Shown: one piece after another, positions 37,203 to 48,155 of the stretch
How the letters are laid out: each line of letters opens with the position of its first letter
Numbering within the stretch: position 1 is the stretch's first letter
NCBI RefSeq assembly: GCF_910592395.1
Contig: NC_088325.1
Location: forward strand, 4,991,501 to 5,055,500
DNA: 64,000 nt
Origin: Lineus longissimus
Lineage: Eukaryota > Nemertea > Pilidiophora > Heteronemertea > Lineidae
Direction: 5' to 3'
The notes under the pieces: generated by a model
The model's input: only the letters and a program-made list of their open reading frames with translations
Told to the model about the DNA's origin: nothing
Databases searched by the model: none
Program-made: the position numbers and the translations under genes

Positions 37203-39320
37203 TTACAAAGCAAAACACTCCCTGAAAAGGTGTTGTTTCAGGAGAGTTTTGAAAATGTCTATGGAACCAGCAAGCCTGATGTTGGAAGGTAGCTGGTTCC
37301 ATAGAACCGGTGATGACTTGTAAAAAGAACGGTCACCAAAGGTTTTGCACTTAGTGCGAGGGACCACCAAAGTTGGAGCAATAACAGAGCGGAGATGGTA
37401 GGTGGAATGGTGCCTCAGTCTGACCATATCACACAGGTACGCAGGTGCGACTCCATGTATTGCCTTATATGTAAATAAAAGCACTTTGAAAACAATCCTG
37501 TATTTAACAGGAAGCCAATGGAGTCGCATGAGAACCGGTGTGATACGATCAAACCGCGGCACCAGACACACAACGCGAGCTACAGCATTAAGTGCACGCT
37601 GCAGTCTGGAGAGTTGATGTGTAGAAATGCCATATAGAAGGGAATTACAATAATCAATGTGAGAAGTGACAAAGGCATGAACAAGAGTGGTGGTTGACTC
37701 AGGACTGAGGAACCGTCGAATTTGGCGGATCTAAAGACCCAGGAAAGCCTTGGAGCAGACCCTACTAACATGGGTTTCCATAGACATGTTTCTGTTAAAG
37801 TAAACACCAAGGTTTCGTACCGATTCGACAGGTGAAATTGAGGCCTCCCCCACTCTGATTGGACCCATATCTACCTTCTGGAGCATTTGTCTAGAACCGA
37901 TAAAAATGAACTCTGTCTTAAGATCATTGATGAGGAGCTCGTTCTCGATCATCCACGCACGGACATCAGCTACACATGCTTCCGTTTCGCACACAGCTCT
38001 CTGCTGGTTAGTAGATGCCAAAGGACGGAAAGACATATAGAGCTGATTGTCGTCTGAATAGCCATGTGCATCTGGCAAGTGACGTGAAATGATGTGATAA
38101 AGCCTTGACATATAGAACAAAAAGAGGATGGGTCCAAGGCAACTGCCCTGTGGAACACCACAATGGAGTGAAAAATGCTTAGATTTGCTACCATTGATGA
38201 CGACACACTGCTCTCTATTAGAGAGATAAGACTTCAGAATCAAACGCCAAAATCTGTCTCCATGATTTGAAGCAATATGTCTACATCAACCGTATCAAAC
38301 GCGGCACTTAGATCTAGCAAGACTAGCAAGCAGACTTCCCTATTGTCCATTTTCATAAGAATGTCACTTTGAACCTTCAGAAGAGCAGTCTCTGTCGAGT
38401 GGTTCTTGCGGTATGCAGACTGGACTGCTGGTAGTGGGGCAGAGTTATCACTGTGGACCATTAGCTGGTCAACTACTACCCTCTCAACAAGCTTAGACAC
38501 AAATGCTAAGTTGCTAACCGGCCTAAAGTTGGAAAAGGTCCGATCAAGTCCTGATTTCTTTAACAAAGTCGATACCAGGGCACACTTCCATTCAGTAGGA
38601 ACTCGAGCATCCTGTAGCGAGAGATTCACGATGTGAGCGATGACTGGTAACAGAGAGTCAACACATAGCTTAAGCATCCAGGTTGGGATCGGATCGAGCG
38701 AACGGCTCGCGCTTGAGGTCTTCATGATCAGTTTTCGAATTTGCTCATCGGACACTGTACTAAAAGCATTAATTGACTTCTCTGCTGTAGGAGCAGAGAC
38801 AATGGGACAGTTAACTGTGACTGCCCTGATTTTGCTTTTAATAATGTCAACTTTACGGACGAAAAAATCACCGACGTCATTCGCGATTACAGCAGGATCA
38901 GCATGATCCGGCAATGTGACCGACTGTTTTTCACTACATAACGAGTTAACAACCCGAAATAAGTTCCTCGAATCCCCTTGACACTGTGCGATTTCATTTG
39001 AGTGGTAAGCACGCCGGGCGAGATTCAGTTGGACGGAGTAGAGATTACGCACTTTGCGGTAAGCTTATTTAGTAAGATTTTTTCTTCCCCCTAAACGTTT
39101 TTACTCCTTCGATTAAACCATAGAAGGTGAAGCGTGACGGTTTCTTTCCAGCTTTCTCCTCTTAGCCTTCAGTTGTCCTAACTCGTTATTATACCAAGGG
39201 ATCACTGGCTTAACTGTGGTCACCTTGGTGATAATAGGTGCATGTTTATCTAGAAGATTGGAGAGTGTTTCATTGTAACAAGTGACCAACTCATCAATAT
39301 CAGCAGACGTAGGGTTAGAC
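37203..39320 (-). pseudogene. Reverse transcriptase of the non-LTR element, broken
   Basis: RT motifs in order are: 'FSNFRPVSNLAFVSKLVERV', 'QSAYRKNHSTETALL', 'LLVLLDLSAAFDTVD' (catalytic D), 'GVPQGSCLGPILF' and 'GYSDDNQLY', in which the usual YADD reads YSDD. The C-terminal thumb with 'RFDRITPVLMRLHWLPV' and 'RSVIAPTLVVPRTKCKTFGDRSF' reads in another frame at 37203-37571, which is the normal ending of L2-like RTs. Multiple frame changes make it inactive. Confidence 0.88.
39065..39123 (+). repeat. 59-bp block copied from the neighbouring relic gene
   Basis: Near-identical to 39756-39814 and 40297-40355 (starting TTATTTAGTAAG), which are the 3' ends of the two relic membrane-protein copies. 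Here it sits inside the retrotransposon, between its linker and RT parts, where it does not belong. Confidence 0.85.
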
Positions 39321-39331
39321 AGCACAGAAGT

Positions 39332-39757
39332 GTCAACCAAAGATACCCCGGATCTAAGCTGTCTGAGGTTACTGCTTTGGATTCCCTGAAATACTCGATT
39401 GTCGCTTTCCTCATTAGACAGCCACAGGCCTTTGTAGGTGGTATACAAATTATAGTTATCGATTTCGAGAAGGTTTTCGGTCCCCCACTTAACAGTAAGT
39501 TTTGAAATAAGATTCTCCCCAAATTATTTACTATAGAATTTTTGCTCTCTCCTGAGATAATAACATCCGCCGACATATAAACACTACCAGGTACAAAGAA
39601 GGTATTATTATTTAACTTTGGAATCCTCACATACAGAGTTTCCTTTGTTTGTGCCGACGATGGGTTGTGGGTGACAACGTGATGGTGACGTTCAGCTTTC
39701 AAACCTAGTGGAACGCGATTACTTCTTTGGGGTTTAATACTTTTCCAGTAGCAATTT
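39332..39757 (-). pseudogene. Older Polinton relic: capsid protein, N-terminal piece
   Basis: Matches residues 2 to about 145 of the intact capsid protein ('HHHVVTHNPSSAQTKETLYVRIP', 'TFFVPGSVYMSADVIISG'). The ATG has become TTG, and a 1-nt deletion near 39520 shifts the frame ('NNLGRIL' then wrong frame), after which the correct text resumes in another frame ('YTTYKGLWLSNEESDNRVFQGIQ'). Confidence 0.88.
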
Positions 39758-40700
39758 ATTTAGTAAGATTTTTTCTTCCCCCTAAACGTTTTTACTCCTT
39801 CGATTAAACCATAGATTATTGAACTTACAACAATCACCACTAGGATTATCAGATTCTCAGCTAGAAAGCCAACAACTGCTCCAACTGATTTCAGAATGAA
39901 TGACACGATCGAACCTATTATTCCTGGCAGAGCTGCGGCCGATTTCTTTGGCGATTCTTTCAACCAATTAGCAAACTTCTTAAGTCCTTCCTTTACCCGA
40001 TCTGGGATGTCTGGTTTTGGAGGAATTGGCCCCGGAGGGGATTAGGATGTTTTTTTGTTGATCTCAAAGAATTACTGATAGAAAGACCTAAGGTTGTGAA
40101 AAACACTATTATCGAAGTTACAACTGCTCCAATAGTTAGTCCTTCCAATTTGAAGAGTAATTTAATCTATCTTTCAGACTAATATTTGAGTCTGGTTTTT
40201 TCAAAACATCTGTAGTGATAGTGACGTTCAGCTTTCAAACCTAGTGGAACGCACTGAATTGCTTCTTTAGGGGTTTAACGCTTTTCCAGTAGCAATTTAT
40301 TTAGTAAGATTTTTTCTTCCCCCTAAACGTTTTTACTCCTTCGATTAAACCATTGATTATTGAACTTACATCAACGAACAATAAAATTATCAGATGCTCT
40401 GCCAGAAAGCCAACAACTGCTCCAACTGATTTCAGAATAAATGACACGATCGAACCTATTATTCCTGGAAGAGCTGCAATCGATTTCTTAGCCAATTCTT
40501 TTAACCAATTAGCAAACTTCTTGAGTCCTTCCTTTACCCGATCTGGGATATCTGGTTTTGGGGGTTTTGGAGGAGGTGGTCCAGGGGGATTCGGTCCAGG
40601 AGGTTTTCTCAAAGAATTACTGATCGAAAGACCAAAGGTTGTGAAAAACATTATTATCGCAGCTACAAATGCTCCAATAGTTAGGCCTTCCAATTTGAAG
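39690..40700 (-). repeat. Tandem duplication of ~525 bp in the relic
   Basis: A segment holding the first ~70 bp of the relic capsid gene plus the membrane-protein gene is present twice: 39690-40215 and 40217-40700. Shared landmarks are TGACGTTCAGCTTTCAAACC (39690s and 40220s) and the block starting TTATTTAGTAAG (39756 and 40297). The left copy is more decayed and lacks the coiled-coil part. Confidence 0.8.
39760..40215 (-). pseudogene. Older Polinton relic: membrane-active protein, decayed second copy
   Basis: C-terminal 67 codons are open ('KKSAAALPGIIGSIVSFILK', 'GAVVGFLAENL', 'FRGKKKSY'), matching the protein at 19323-19949. Upstream the amphipathic helix and first hydrophobic span are present but broken by indels near 40035-40045 and stops. 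Confidence 0.82.
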
Positions 40701-40930
40701 AGTAATTTTTATCTATCTTTCAGACTGATATTTGAGTCTGGTTTTTTCAAAACATCTGTAACCAAACGTTTCATTCTGCTTGTGCCACTTTCCATTTCTC
40801 TTTCCAACTCAAATACTTTCCTTCTTTCCATACAAAGTTCATCTTTAACTTGGGTAATTTCTTCTTTTAATGTCAGATTTTCTTCAGATTTTCTGTTACA
40901 TAAATCAAATAATCTCTTGTTAAGTTCTTA
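40301..40930 (-). pseudogene. Older Polinton relic: membrane-active protein, better copy
   Basis: Homologue of 19323-19949 with the same order: coiled coil (40700-40930), hydrophobic span 'FVAAIIMFFTTFGLSI', Pro/Gly-rich spacer (here PPGP and PPKP units), amphipathic helix, Gly-rich membrane hairpin and 'FRGKKKSY' ending. An in-frame stop follows 'SLKDR' near 40714, otherwise the membrane part (130 codons) is open. It shows that the coil and membrane part belong to one gene in the relic, supporting the idea that the two frames at 18250-19949 are one protein. Confidence 0.82.
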
Positions 40931-40934
40931 AGAT

Positions 40935-41702
40935 TGTTTTATGGGGTTTCGATTTTCATCTCTTTTGTCATCTTTACAGCCGCTAAATCACCTCCCGCCT
41001 TTTTTTAACGCTTTGACTTCTCTCATTGCATTTTCACTAAGCCCAATTTCTATCAATTCTTTATCAGTTGCATCAATTATCCTATCAAGCGTTTTATCAG
41101 GTTTACCAACAATATTCTCTACAAAACTGTTCTCCGCAATGTTTTTTTCCGTTGGATTATAGTTTGCTGATGTAGATGGTTCAGGTGGTGGTGGAACACC
41201 ACTCCTAAACTCATCCCTAGTTAGAACCTTTTCATGAGGTGTACTGAGAATGATAATCCTTAATATAGTCAGCTACTATTGTCCCTTTTGTTGCTTTCAA
41301 TGTTTTATATTCATATAATTTCCCATTTTTTCTAGTAATATTAATATTCTTATCCTCAAAATTTATTGATCACATATTTCCGTTTTCTTTCAACTCACGC
41401 GCAAGTTTATGTATACCCGTTTCTGTCCTTTCCCATTTTCTTCCCCTTATGCCTTTTCTTATTTTACCTTCAATTTTTTCCAACTTTGTCTTCTCAACTT
41501 CGTAGCTGAGATTATGATCTTTTGGAGCAGAAAGTGAGTTTTCTGTAGTTAAATTACTTTCTTGTCCAACTCCGGTGTTGTATTGATTATTTAGATCATC
41601 GTCAAGGTTTTAAAGATTGGTTTGAAGATTAAGTTCAGGATTGTTAAAGTCACTAAAATTTTCCCTTTCTATTTCATCACCTCCACCTTCAAAATCAGCC
41701 AT
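40935..41702 (-). pseudogene. Older Polinton relic: coiled-coil protein (358-aa type), decayed
   Basis: An ATG at 41700-41702 opens a frame with 'MADFEGGGDEIE' and 'NQYNTGVGQESNLTTENS' (compare the 'TYNTGGENLTTETS' repeat at 18250-19326), and the end has 'GLSENAMREVKALKKGGGDLA'. Several stops and frameshifts lie between. The gene order 463-type, 358-type, 208-type is kept as in the younger element. Confidence 0.78.
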
Positions 41703-41815
41703 TTAGATTAGTAAAAATACCAAATTAAACTGACAACTCCACCGGCTACTGCCGTTAAAATAAATTTAATGTTTTCATGATCGGTAGAGCCCCCACTGGA
41801 ATCATCTACAACACT

Positions 41816-42329
41816 CTATTTTTTTATTACCCCACTTAATGTTTTTTCCCGCGTCACTTCCTCCTCCATAGGGATCTTTTTATCTTCAGGGCTTTGCAAC
41901 ACTTCGTGCGCTTTCAATTTGTAAGTCTTTACGGGTGGACCTTTCATTAAAGGAGGTGCATTATTCTTTTTGCAATTGATATCATTTTTCCCAATACTCA
42001 TTTTTAGTGGTGCTATCAAAATATTATTGTTATAATTCATTATGTTCCCGATTTTTAAAACCATGTTGGACCCAATGATGTTTAGGGCCTAACCCCGGTG
42101 CGATGACATAATTCAATCTGGTGTGGGTTTCGGCAATTGATTTTTGATACCTTTGAATTGAGGTAGGAATGTCGGCGTGTTTGTTGATTGAGTCTTTTAA
42201 AAGTTTGGTAAATTCTTTCTGGGGAACAAATTCAGTTCCTATTGCTCCAGTAATCGGAGTTCTGGTGAGTGCTTGGGCCCCTAGGATGCAGTAAACATAG
42301 GTTCGGACGTAGGTTAACTCTATATGCAA
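41816..42329 (-). pseudogene. Older Polinton relic: C-terminal third of the 463-aa protein
   Basis: Two overlapping frames give 'YVYCILGAQALTRTPITGAIGTEF', 'KLLKDSINKHADIPTSIQRYQ' and 'NYNNNILIAPLKM', matching residues about 265-380 of the intact protein. A frameshift lies near 42040-42060 and the Lys-rich tail is diverged. Similarity stops abruptly near 42330, so this is the right edge of the relic. No terminal inverted repeat was found there. Confidence 0.85.
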
Positions 42330-42330
42330 G

Positions 42331-43086
42331 GATGTTTCAGCGCAAAGATGATTATTCCGATAATTGTTTCGTATCGCGTAATCGTGATTAGAGTACCAAA
42401 CTGCAAATCGCGTGAGAGAGAAGCGAGCATTTACAAGTTACATGTGCATTAGACTGAGATTTCAAGATATGACCTGCGCGCGTATGAGGGATGAGGTTTG
42501 CACTGAATGCGACGGCGAGGTCGCCTACACTTCCAACTCATGTACTTAAAATTCGAGCCCCATTGATCAATGCTGAACCAAGTTAACCATTGCATTAGTT
42601 GGGCCGTTGCCAAAACAGGCGACGAGGTTGGAAACATGCATTGACCGTTGCCCTCTTTATGTTTTCATTTTTTTGTTGGGCACGCGCTGAGAGCATGCCG
42701 ATAAAATTGATGGAATCCGTCATGGGTTTGTGGAGTTCGATAGTGGTAACGCAAACGCATGAGAGTCGGGATGGGAATAGGCGTGCTTAGGCATGTAATG
42801 TTTGATTGCGGCGCTCTCATTCGGCGTTTTTTCTACCGCTACAATCCGTCTGAAGGGCATATATTTCACCAGGGGTATGAAATATTGACAGGCGAAGTAA
42901 CGACTAGGTGACCTTGACACACTTTTAGATTTTAGACAATTTTAGACCAATTAGTTTTTGTAAGCAGCCTATTTCAAGAGAAACATACTTGTGCTTAGAA
43001 AAACGTTTTATTTAAATTCCTTCAATCACAGTCACCGCATGTCGCCTTTTAGGTCCAGATAGTACATCTTCACTAATTCTTTTCAG
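42331..43086. other. Host intergenic or intron sequence
   Basis: No exon with good splice sites. A frame at 42599-42790 contains a hydrophobic stretch but has no upstream ATG. Nothing else was recognised. Confidence 0.3.
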
Positions 43087-43149
43087 CATTGACCTGGGTT
43101 TATTCCCTGAACGATAAGACAGTACTGTCAGGACCAGTCAACGACATTC
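43087..43149 (+). pseudogene. Partial decoy copy of the V-like exon start
   Basis: After a good acceptor (TTCTTTTCAG, ending 43086) the sequence CATTGACC...GACAGTACTGTCAGGACCAGTC mimics the first ~60 bp of the true exon at 43199 but is broken. The same fragment precedes cassettes 2 (about 52035-52101) and 3 (about 57390-57438), so it predates the cassette duplication. Confidence 0.6.
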
Positions 43150-43198
43150 ACCACTTGACGCCTTAGATCCAGAGAGTAAATCTTCGTTTTCTTTTCAG

Positions 43199-43528
43199 CA
43201 TTGACCGGTGGTAATTACCAGAATGATATCACAGTACAGCCAGGACCAGTACGAGTGAAGCAAGGACAGAACGTCAGTCTGTGGTGTAAACTGAAATATG
43301 ACCCTCACAAAAAAGTGCCGATAATCTGGCATACGCCGCCAAATTTCAAAACAAGAACCAACGACTGTTCTTCTTTTGCAAAGGATAAATATGTCATGTC
43401 ATGTTCAGTCACTGATGACCATTTTGGGTATTATAATATAACAATAATGGATGTCCAATGGGTCGATAATGGGGTATATCGGTGTCTGTATATCAACCAT
43501 ATGGACATTGTGGATTTACAGGTTTTGG
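43199..43528 (+). CDS. Ig-superfamily gene, cassette 1, exon 1 (V-like domain)
   Basis: 330-bp exon with acceptor TTTTCAG and donor GTAAGT, phase 1 at both ends, the classic symmetric Ig exon. It encodes one V-like Ig domain: 'VQPGPVRVKQGQNVSLWC' with the first core Cys, a Trp ('IIWHTP') about 15 residues later, and 'VDNGVYRCLY' matching the D-x-G-x-Y-x-C motif. An extra Cys pair ('NDCSSF', 'VMSCSV') suggests a second disulfide. No signal-peptide exon was found upstream. Secreted or cell-surface recognition is the family role; the ligand is unknown. Close paralogues at 52151-52480 and 57488-57817. Confidence 0.85.
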
Positions 43529-43846
43529 GTAAGTTATAATCAGGAGCTACACCAACATAAGGCTTAAGGCACTCTAATCTAAGAACTCACGAATCAGAAA
43601 GAAAGTTGATTGCAAATGACTAGGATGCAAGAGTGGTTCTTTTGGCGCCCATGACACTAAAAGTAGTGAAAGTGCTCAAGTTGTGATTTATATCAAGGTG
43701 TGCAAACAATGTACCATGATTGAAGTGGTTATAGCCCCAGTAGCCAGGTCAGCTACATTACATTGTACAGTGCGGCTCATATGAATACGAATATTACACA
43801 CTTCAGACGAAATCTCGTGAACTAATTTTCTCTTGTCTGTTTTCAG

Positions 43847-43980
43847 TTCCGGTAACAGATGTGTCACTAAAAAAAGTCGTCAAAAGCTCTGCTGTAGAGC
43901 CCCAGCGCTTGCATGAGTACTTTACCTGCACAACAAACTGTGCATTTCCAGCACCCAAGATTTCATGGCTTGTAAATGAC
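43847..43980 (+). CDS. Ig gene, cassette 1, exon 2 (first half of C2-like domain)
   Basis: 134 bp, acceptor GTTTTCAG, donor GTAAGTAG; enters in phase 1 and leaves in phase 0. Encodes 'VPVTDVSLKKVV' then 'YFTCTTNCAFPAPKISWLVND', holding the first core Cys and the Trp of an Ig C2-like fold. The second Cys is in the next exon. Confidence 0.85.
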
Positions 43981-44125
43981 GTAAGTAGAGCAATATCAGA
44001 GGACGATGTCTTGATTTTTGCAGGTCTACGACAATTGAACCGATTTATTGATCTTTGGTCTTGATTAGATAGCTAAGGCATGTAGGGGGAATATACACTG
44101 TTAAAAATATTTGGTAAATTTACAA

Positions 44126-44476
44126 AAAAAGTCTGTGAAGCACAGACGCATGTAAATTTACAGAAGTTTCTGTAACGCCCTAACTGTCTGTATTTATACA
44201 GATCGTCTGTTATTTTACAGATTCTTTCAGTACATGACTACAGAATAATTCTGTAAAAAAAACAGACTTAAGTTTCAGTTGCTTGTAAATTTACAGGCTA
44301 CATCAGTACAAATGTACAGAATGGTCTGTAATTTCACAGGCATATTCCAACCGTCTGTAAATATACAGGAATACAGGAATACTTTTACATATCTCCTAGG
44401 TAGATTTACAGAAAATGGGCAATTTTACAGGAGGTTCCGTAAATTTACATGCGCCTGTGCTTCACAGACTTTTCTG
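44126..44476 (+). repeat. Subterminal palindrome array of the CACTA-like element
   Basis: Repeated TCTGTAAATTTACAG-like palindromes every 20-40 bp. The outer copies also form a long inverted pair, AGTCTGTGAAGCACAG near 44130 against CTGTGCTTCACAGACT near 44460. Confidence 0.75.
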
Positions 44477-44593
44477 TATCTATGGAAAGAACAGCAAAAT
44501 CGGTAAAAACACAGATAAATTTATTCATAGAAATAAAGATTTTAATTACATGTACATGTATTGCAATTTCAATAATAAGCCCTATTATACTAC

Positions 44594-44745
44594 TGCACCA
44601 GTTTCCCATACACATGGAACATATTAAGTATAGTCCTCTCGCCAGTTGAACAATATTAAACTCTTAACTGCACCAGTTTCCCATACACATGGAACATATT
44701 AAGTATAGTCCTCTCGCCAGTTGAACAATATTCAACTCTTAACAC
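44594..44745 (+). repeat. Two tandem ~77-bp units
   Basis: CTGCACCAGTTTCCCATACA... is repeated directly at about 44594 and 44671 with very few changes. Confidence 0.8.
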
Positions 44746-45255
44746 AAAATTCACTCCAGGAATGATCACAGTTTGAAACAACATTCAACTCATAAACAAA
44801 ATCACTGTAGAAGGTCTACAGTCTAAAACAAAATTCACTCTAGAAATGATTACAGATTGCAACAGAATTCACTCTAGAAATGATTAGATTGCAACAGAAT
44901 TCACCCTAGAAATGATTACAGATTGCAACACAAGTCACCCTAGAAATGATCTACAACAGAATTCACTCTAGAAATGATTACAGATTACAACAGAATATTC
45001 ACCCTAGAAATGATTACAGATTACAACAGAATTCACTCTCGAAATGACTACAGATCGCAACAGAAGTCACCCTAGAAATAATTACAGATTGCAACAGAAC
45101 TCACCCTAGAAATGATTACAGATTGCAACAGAATTCACCCTAGAAATAATTACAGATTACAACAGAATTCACTCTCGAAATGATTACAGATCGCAACAGA
45201 AGTCACCCTAGAAATAATTACAGATTGCAACAGAAGTCACCCTAGAAATAACTAG
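44746..45255 (+). repeat. Minisatellite, ~35-bp unit, about 14 copies
   Basis: Unit of the form ATTCACCCTAGAAATGATTA plus CAGATTGCAACAG. Copies alternate CACTCT/CACCCT and ATTG/ATTA variants in a higher-order pattern. Non-coding. Confidence 0.85.
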
Positions 45256-45842
45256 AATTGTCAGTTGAGTCTTTGCAGACTCTGGAGTCTCCGCCTGATA
45301 TGCACACAGCCATGCATGTTGACAAAAACAAAACAAAAACATCGCACTTTCACTTCAGCGAAGCGATGGTTTATGTGCGAAATACGACTGATCAAGGCAA
45401 CATAAAGTGTCCAGAAGGGAAGAACACATTCTTGAAACTCAGCTGCTTTAATTCACTGCCGTTTTTTCTTATTTCATAGCCCATAAACTCCAAATATTAG
45501 TAGGTTTTATAGAAAAATGCTTCGATGGTGTAGACTAGTCCCTGGTCTTTATCCGTTCCGTTCCTCCATATGTGCAGCCAATATGTAATACACATAACGC
45601 GGGGTACCAGTCATCGTGCCGGTATGGCGAGGTTTATTGGTTACAAATTTACATGTATTGCGCTATGCATGCCCATAGCACTTTCGCGGCTGTTACCCAG
45701 ATTGACTTCTTAGTTCATGGACACCCTCGTTTTATCGATGTTTTGCAATGCACTGCAGTGTTCATGTACATATGAAGCTTTCACCTTGGGACGAGAGTTT
45801 ACTGGAATAATTTCTTGAGGAGAATAATACCCTAATACAAAA

Positions 45843-46391
45843 GTCTCAGCCGATTGTAGCCTGGTACCACTGGCCCCTGTCAGACGACGCTGTTGTGTTT
45901 GACCTATTTTGACTTTTGTATTGACGGGACGGACGGAGGCCAGGTTCCAGCCAATCTTTGCACGACTCGGAATTCTGAGTCACGAAAGTCGTTGATTTCC
46001 AACGTCTCTTTATATTATATTGAAATCGTGTTTAAATAAACATGAGTAAGTAGTGCTTGCTTGAAATACTCAAATATTGTGTATTAAGTGTAATCATGTT
46101 CACAAAAGTTTTTTTCGTAGAATAATTTGTGAGATTACGGGTTGGACGTATAATTGTGAACCGACGGCTCATTATCAATAGACGTATGACAGCTAATACA
46201 CACGTGTTCGCACTTACCTCGCTTTCGGATTTGTTGACAGGCTTCCCCGCAATGACGTCATTATCTATTTATAGACGGTGGCTGGAACCTGGCCTCCGCC
46301 CGTCCCGTCAATACAAAAGTCAAAATAGGTCAAACACAACAGCGTCGTCTGACGGTGGCCAGTGGTACCAGGCTAAGCCGATGGCGGAGAC
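45843..46391. repeat. Foldback element with ~110-bp arms
   Basis: The left arm, 45843-45954, pairs with 46278-46391. Shared core blocks are GCCTGGTACCACTGGCC, CAGACGACGCTGTTGTGTTT and GGAGGCCAGGTTCCAGCC. The spacer of about 320 bp has no recognised gene. Nested in the CACTA-like element. Confidence 0.82.
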
Positions 46392-47552
46392 TAATTACAG
46401 ATTGCAACATACATGCATTGGAATACAATGTCAATCTATCTATATTATAATGTGCGTTGTGGTCGCTAAATAGGAGGCGATTTTTGTTTCAAAATTGGGC
46501 CTCGGAAATGCGTCGAATTCTTGCAACCTTTGGCTTCGTAGGTCTGGATCATACGTAAGAGTGTCACTGAGGGTGTCATACGTCGAAAATCTTCGTGGTT
46601 TTAGAATAAATAACAACTTTTCAGAGAGCACGTCGACTGGAGACCTCCGCTCATTCTCAAAAGCATACACAAACTTCACGCATATTCTCCCTGCCACATC
46701 AGTATTAGCTTCCAGCACGTATGTAGTGCTATACAACCTGGTCCATGGTGCAGGGTATTAGCAGGGAGATTAATGATTAGCCTATTCTATTTTAGTTCTA
46801 TTCGAGAAACACTGACCTGAGTGATGAGGCAAATTCTGCAGAGTGGCCTACCGGAACATGCAGTCAGGGTATCAATAAACAGTTATGCCAGGATGGACAA
46901 AATATGTACAGTGGCCAGCGCTTGCTCTTTGTTTTATTCTTTACTGACTGATGTTGTCAGTTTGAATTGCGTTCTGCATCTCTCCATGCGCCTGGCTTTG
47001 GTCCGACAGTGGCATTGGGTACGGGAGTGGGTAGGGTATATGCCTGACATGTGAGGGCCTTATTTGGAACAGGACCTGCTGTCACTGGTCTAAATGTATT
47101 GTCACATCATTGTGCAAAATAGCGTACTCCAATCAATCTATTGGGGGTTGCATGTAGATAGCAGCAATAAGTCCCCAAATGCAGTTCATTTCGTGTTTAA
47201 CCTTGAATAAAACTTCAGTAGCGTTAGAAATTTAATGTAGCTCAATCATCGTGCCCATTTAACGAATGTATATTACATTTCAACTTTGCCCGCTCCATGG
47301 GTATATGCTAGTGAGAACAATGCAACCCTATGGTAGAATCTGCTCTTTTGGGAGGAGCAAGATGTCCAGCGTTGTAGCATCAGCACAAGTAGAGGGTAGC
47401 TCAATTCTTATCAAAAGCGAGTATTAGTGGGTACTTTCCAAATTTAAAAAAAAACAGATACAAAATGTAATTATTATTACCAATAAGAGAAAAACAGATA
47501 AATTACATGGTATGCAAGTACAGCAGTGGGTAAGCAAAATATTAGTATCAGA
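46392..47552. other. Interior of the CACTA-like element without recognised gene
   Basis: Open frames at 46440-46761 on both strands are unrecognised. No repeats noted. Confidence 0.3.
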
Positions 47553-47868
47553 CACAGGCGTTTGTGAAGGACTTAATCAGTCTAGGAGGACTCAATTAGT
47601 CTAGGACTCAATTAGTCTAGGACTCAATTAGTCTAGGAGGACTCTATGATCGAGGGACTATTTTCCCATTTACACCACCCCATGCACTATGTACACATGC
47701 TGTACTCAATGTACACGCCTCTGTACTGTTTAGGGTATGTATCCAGTACGGAGGCGTGTACATTGAGTAAAGCATGTGTACATAGTGCATGGGGCGGTGT
47801 AAATGGGAAAGTAGTCCCTCGATCATAGAGTCCTCCTAGACTGATTAAGTCCTTCACAAACGCCTGTG
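47553..47868. repeat. Near-perfect 316-bp foldback
   Basis: Arms beginning CACAGGCGTTTGTGAAGGAC and ending in its inverse pair almost without gaps down to a short loop near 47720. The left arm contains three tandem GACTCAATTAGTCTAG-type units that are single in the right arm. The transcript would be a long hairpin. Confidence 0.85.
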
Positions 47869-48155
47869 AAGATTGATCAGGTCAGTCAGTTACCAGTCAC
47901 TAAAATAGTTCGCCAGGTCCCTGGCAAGGCTTAGGACGGCTGGCTTCACACTCGCCTTTCCTTTTCCTTTCTTCTTCGTGATATGTAGAACCGATCTGCA
48001 AGTAAAAAAAAAGGTGAAGAGCTTAGATTCAAGGCACATCCCAAAGAAGTACCGGTATTTTCACAAACGATGATGATAGTACTGTTGTGAAAGAGTATTG
48101 GACTCCTTCCCAGAAAAAACAAAGGAGCATTTTTTACAAAGATTTCTTGAAGTAT
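47869..48155. other. Non-coding stretch in the CACTA-like element
   Basis: No feature recognised. It could contain the promoter-distal end of the zinc-finger gene. Confidence 0.3.

Larger units (their letters stand above)
37131..39331 (-). mobile_element. 5'-truncated L2/CR1-group non-LTR retrotransposon
   Basis: The element lies within the relic capsid gene. Its 5' end is at about 39331, inside the linker between endonuclease and reverse transcriptase ('YNETLSNLLDKHAP', 'PWYNNELGQLKAKRRKLER'). Its 3' end at 37131 has a GCGCTATAG motif and a short CATT microsatellite, typical of the group. On both sides the capsid coding text resumes at the same codon. No target duplication longer than a few bases is visible. 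The RT frame has at least one frameshift (about 38240) and an alien 59-bp block at 39065-39123. Confidence 0.88.

Noticed and set aside
42599-42790. Possible signal-peptide exon for the Ig gene (hydrophobic stretch near 'ALTVALFMFSFFCW')
   Set aside because: No in-frame ATG before the hydrophobic part, no convincing donor after it, and it lies beside the relic boundary; proximity alone is not enough.
44746-45255. CRISPR-like array of ~35-bp repeats
   Set aside because: Units are contiguous and degenerate with no unique spacers; it is a minisatellite in eukaryotic DNA.
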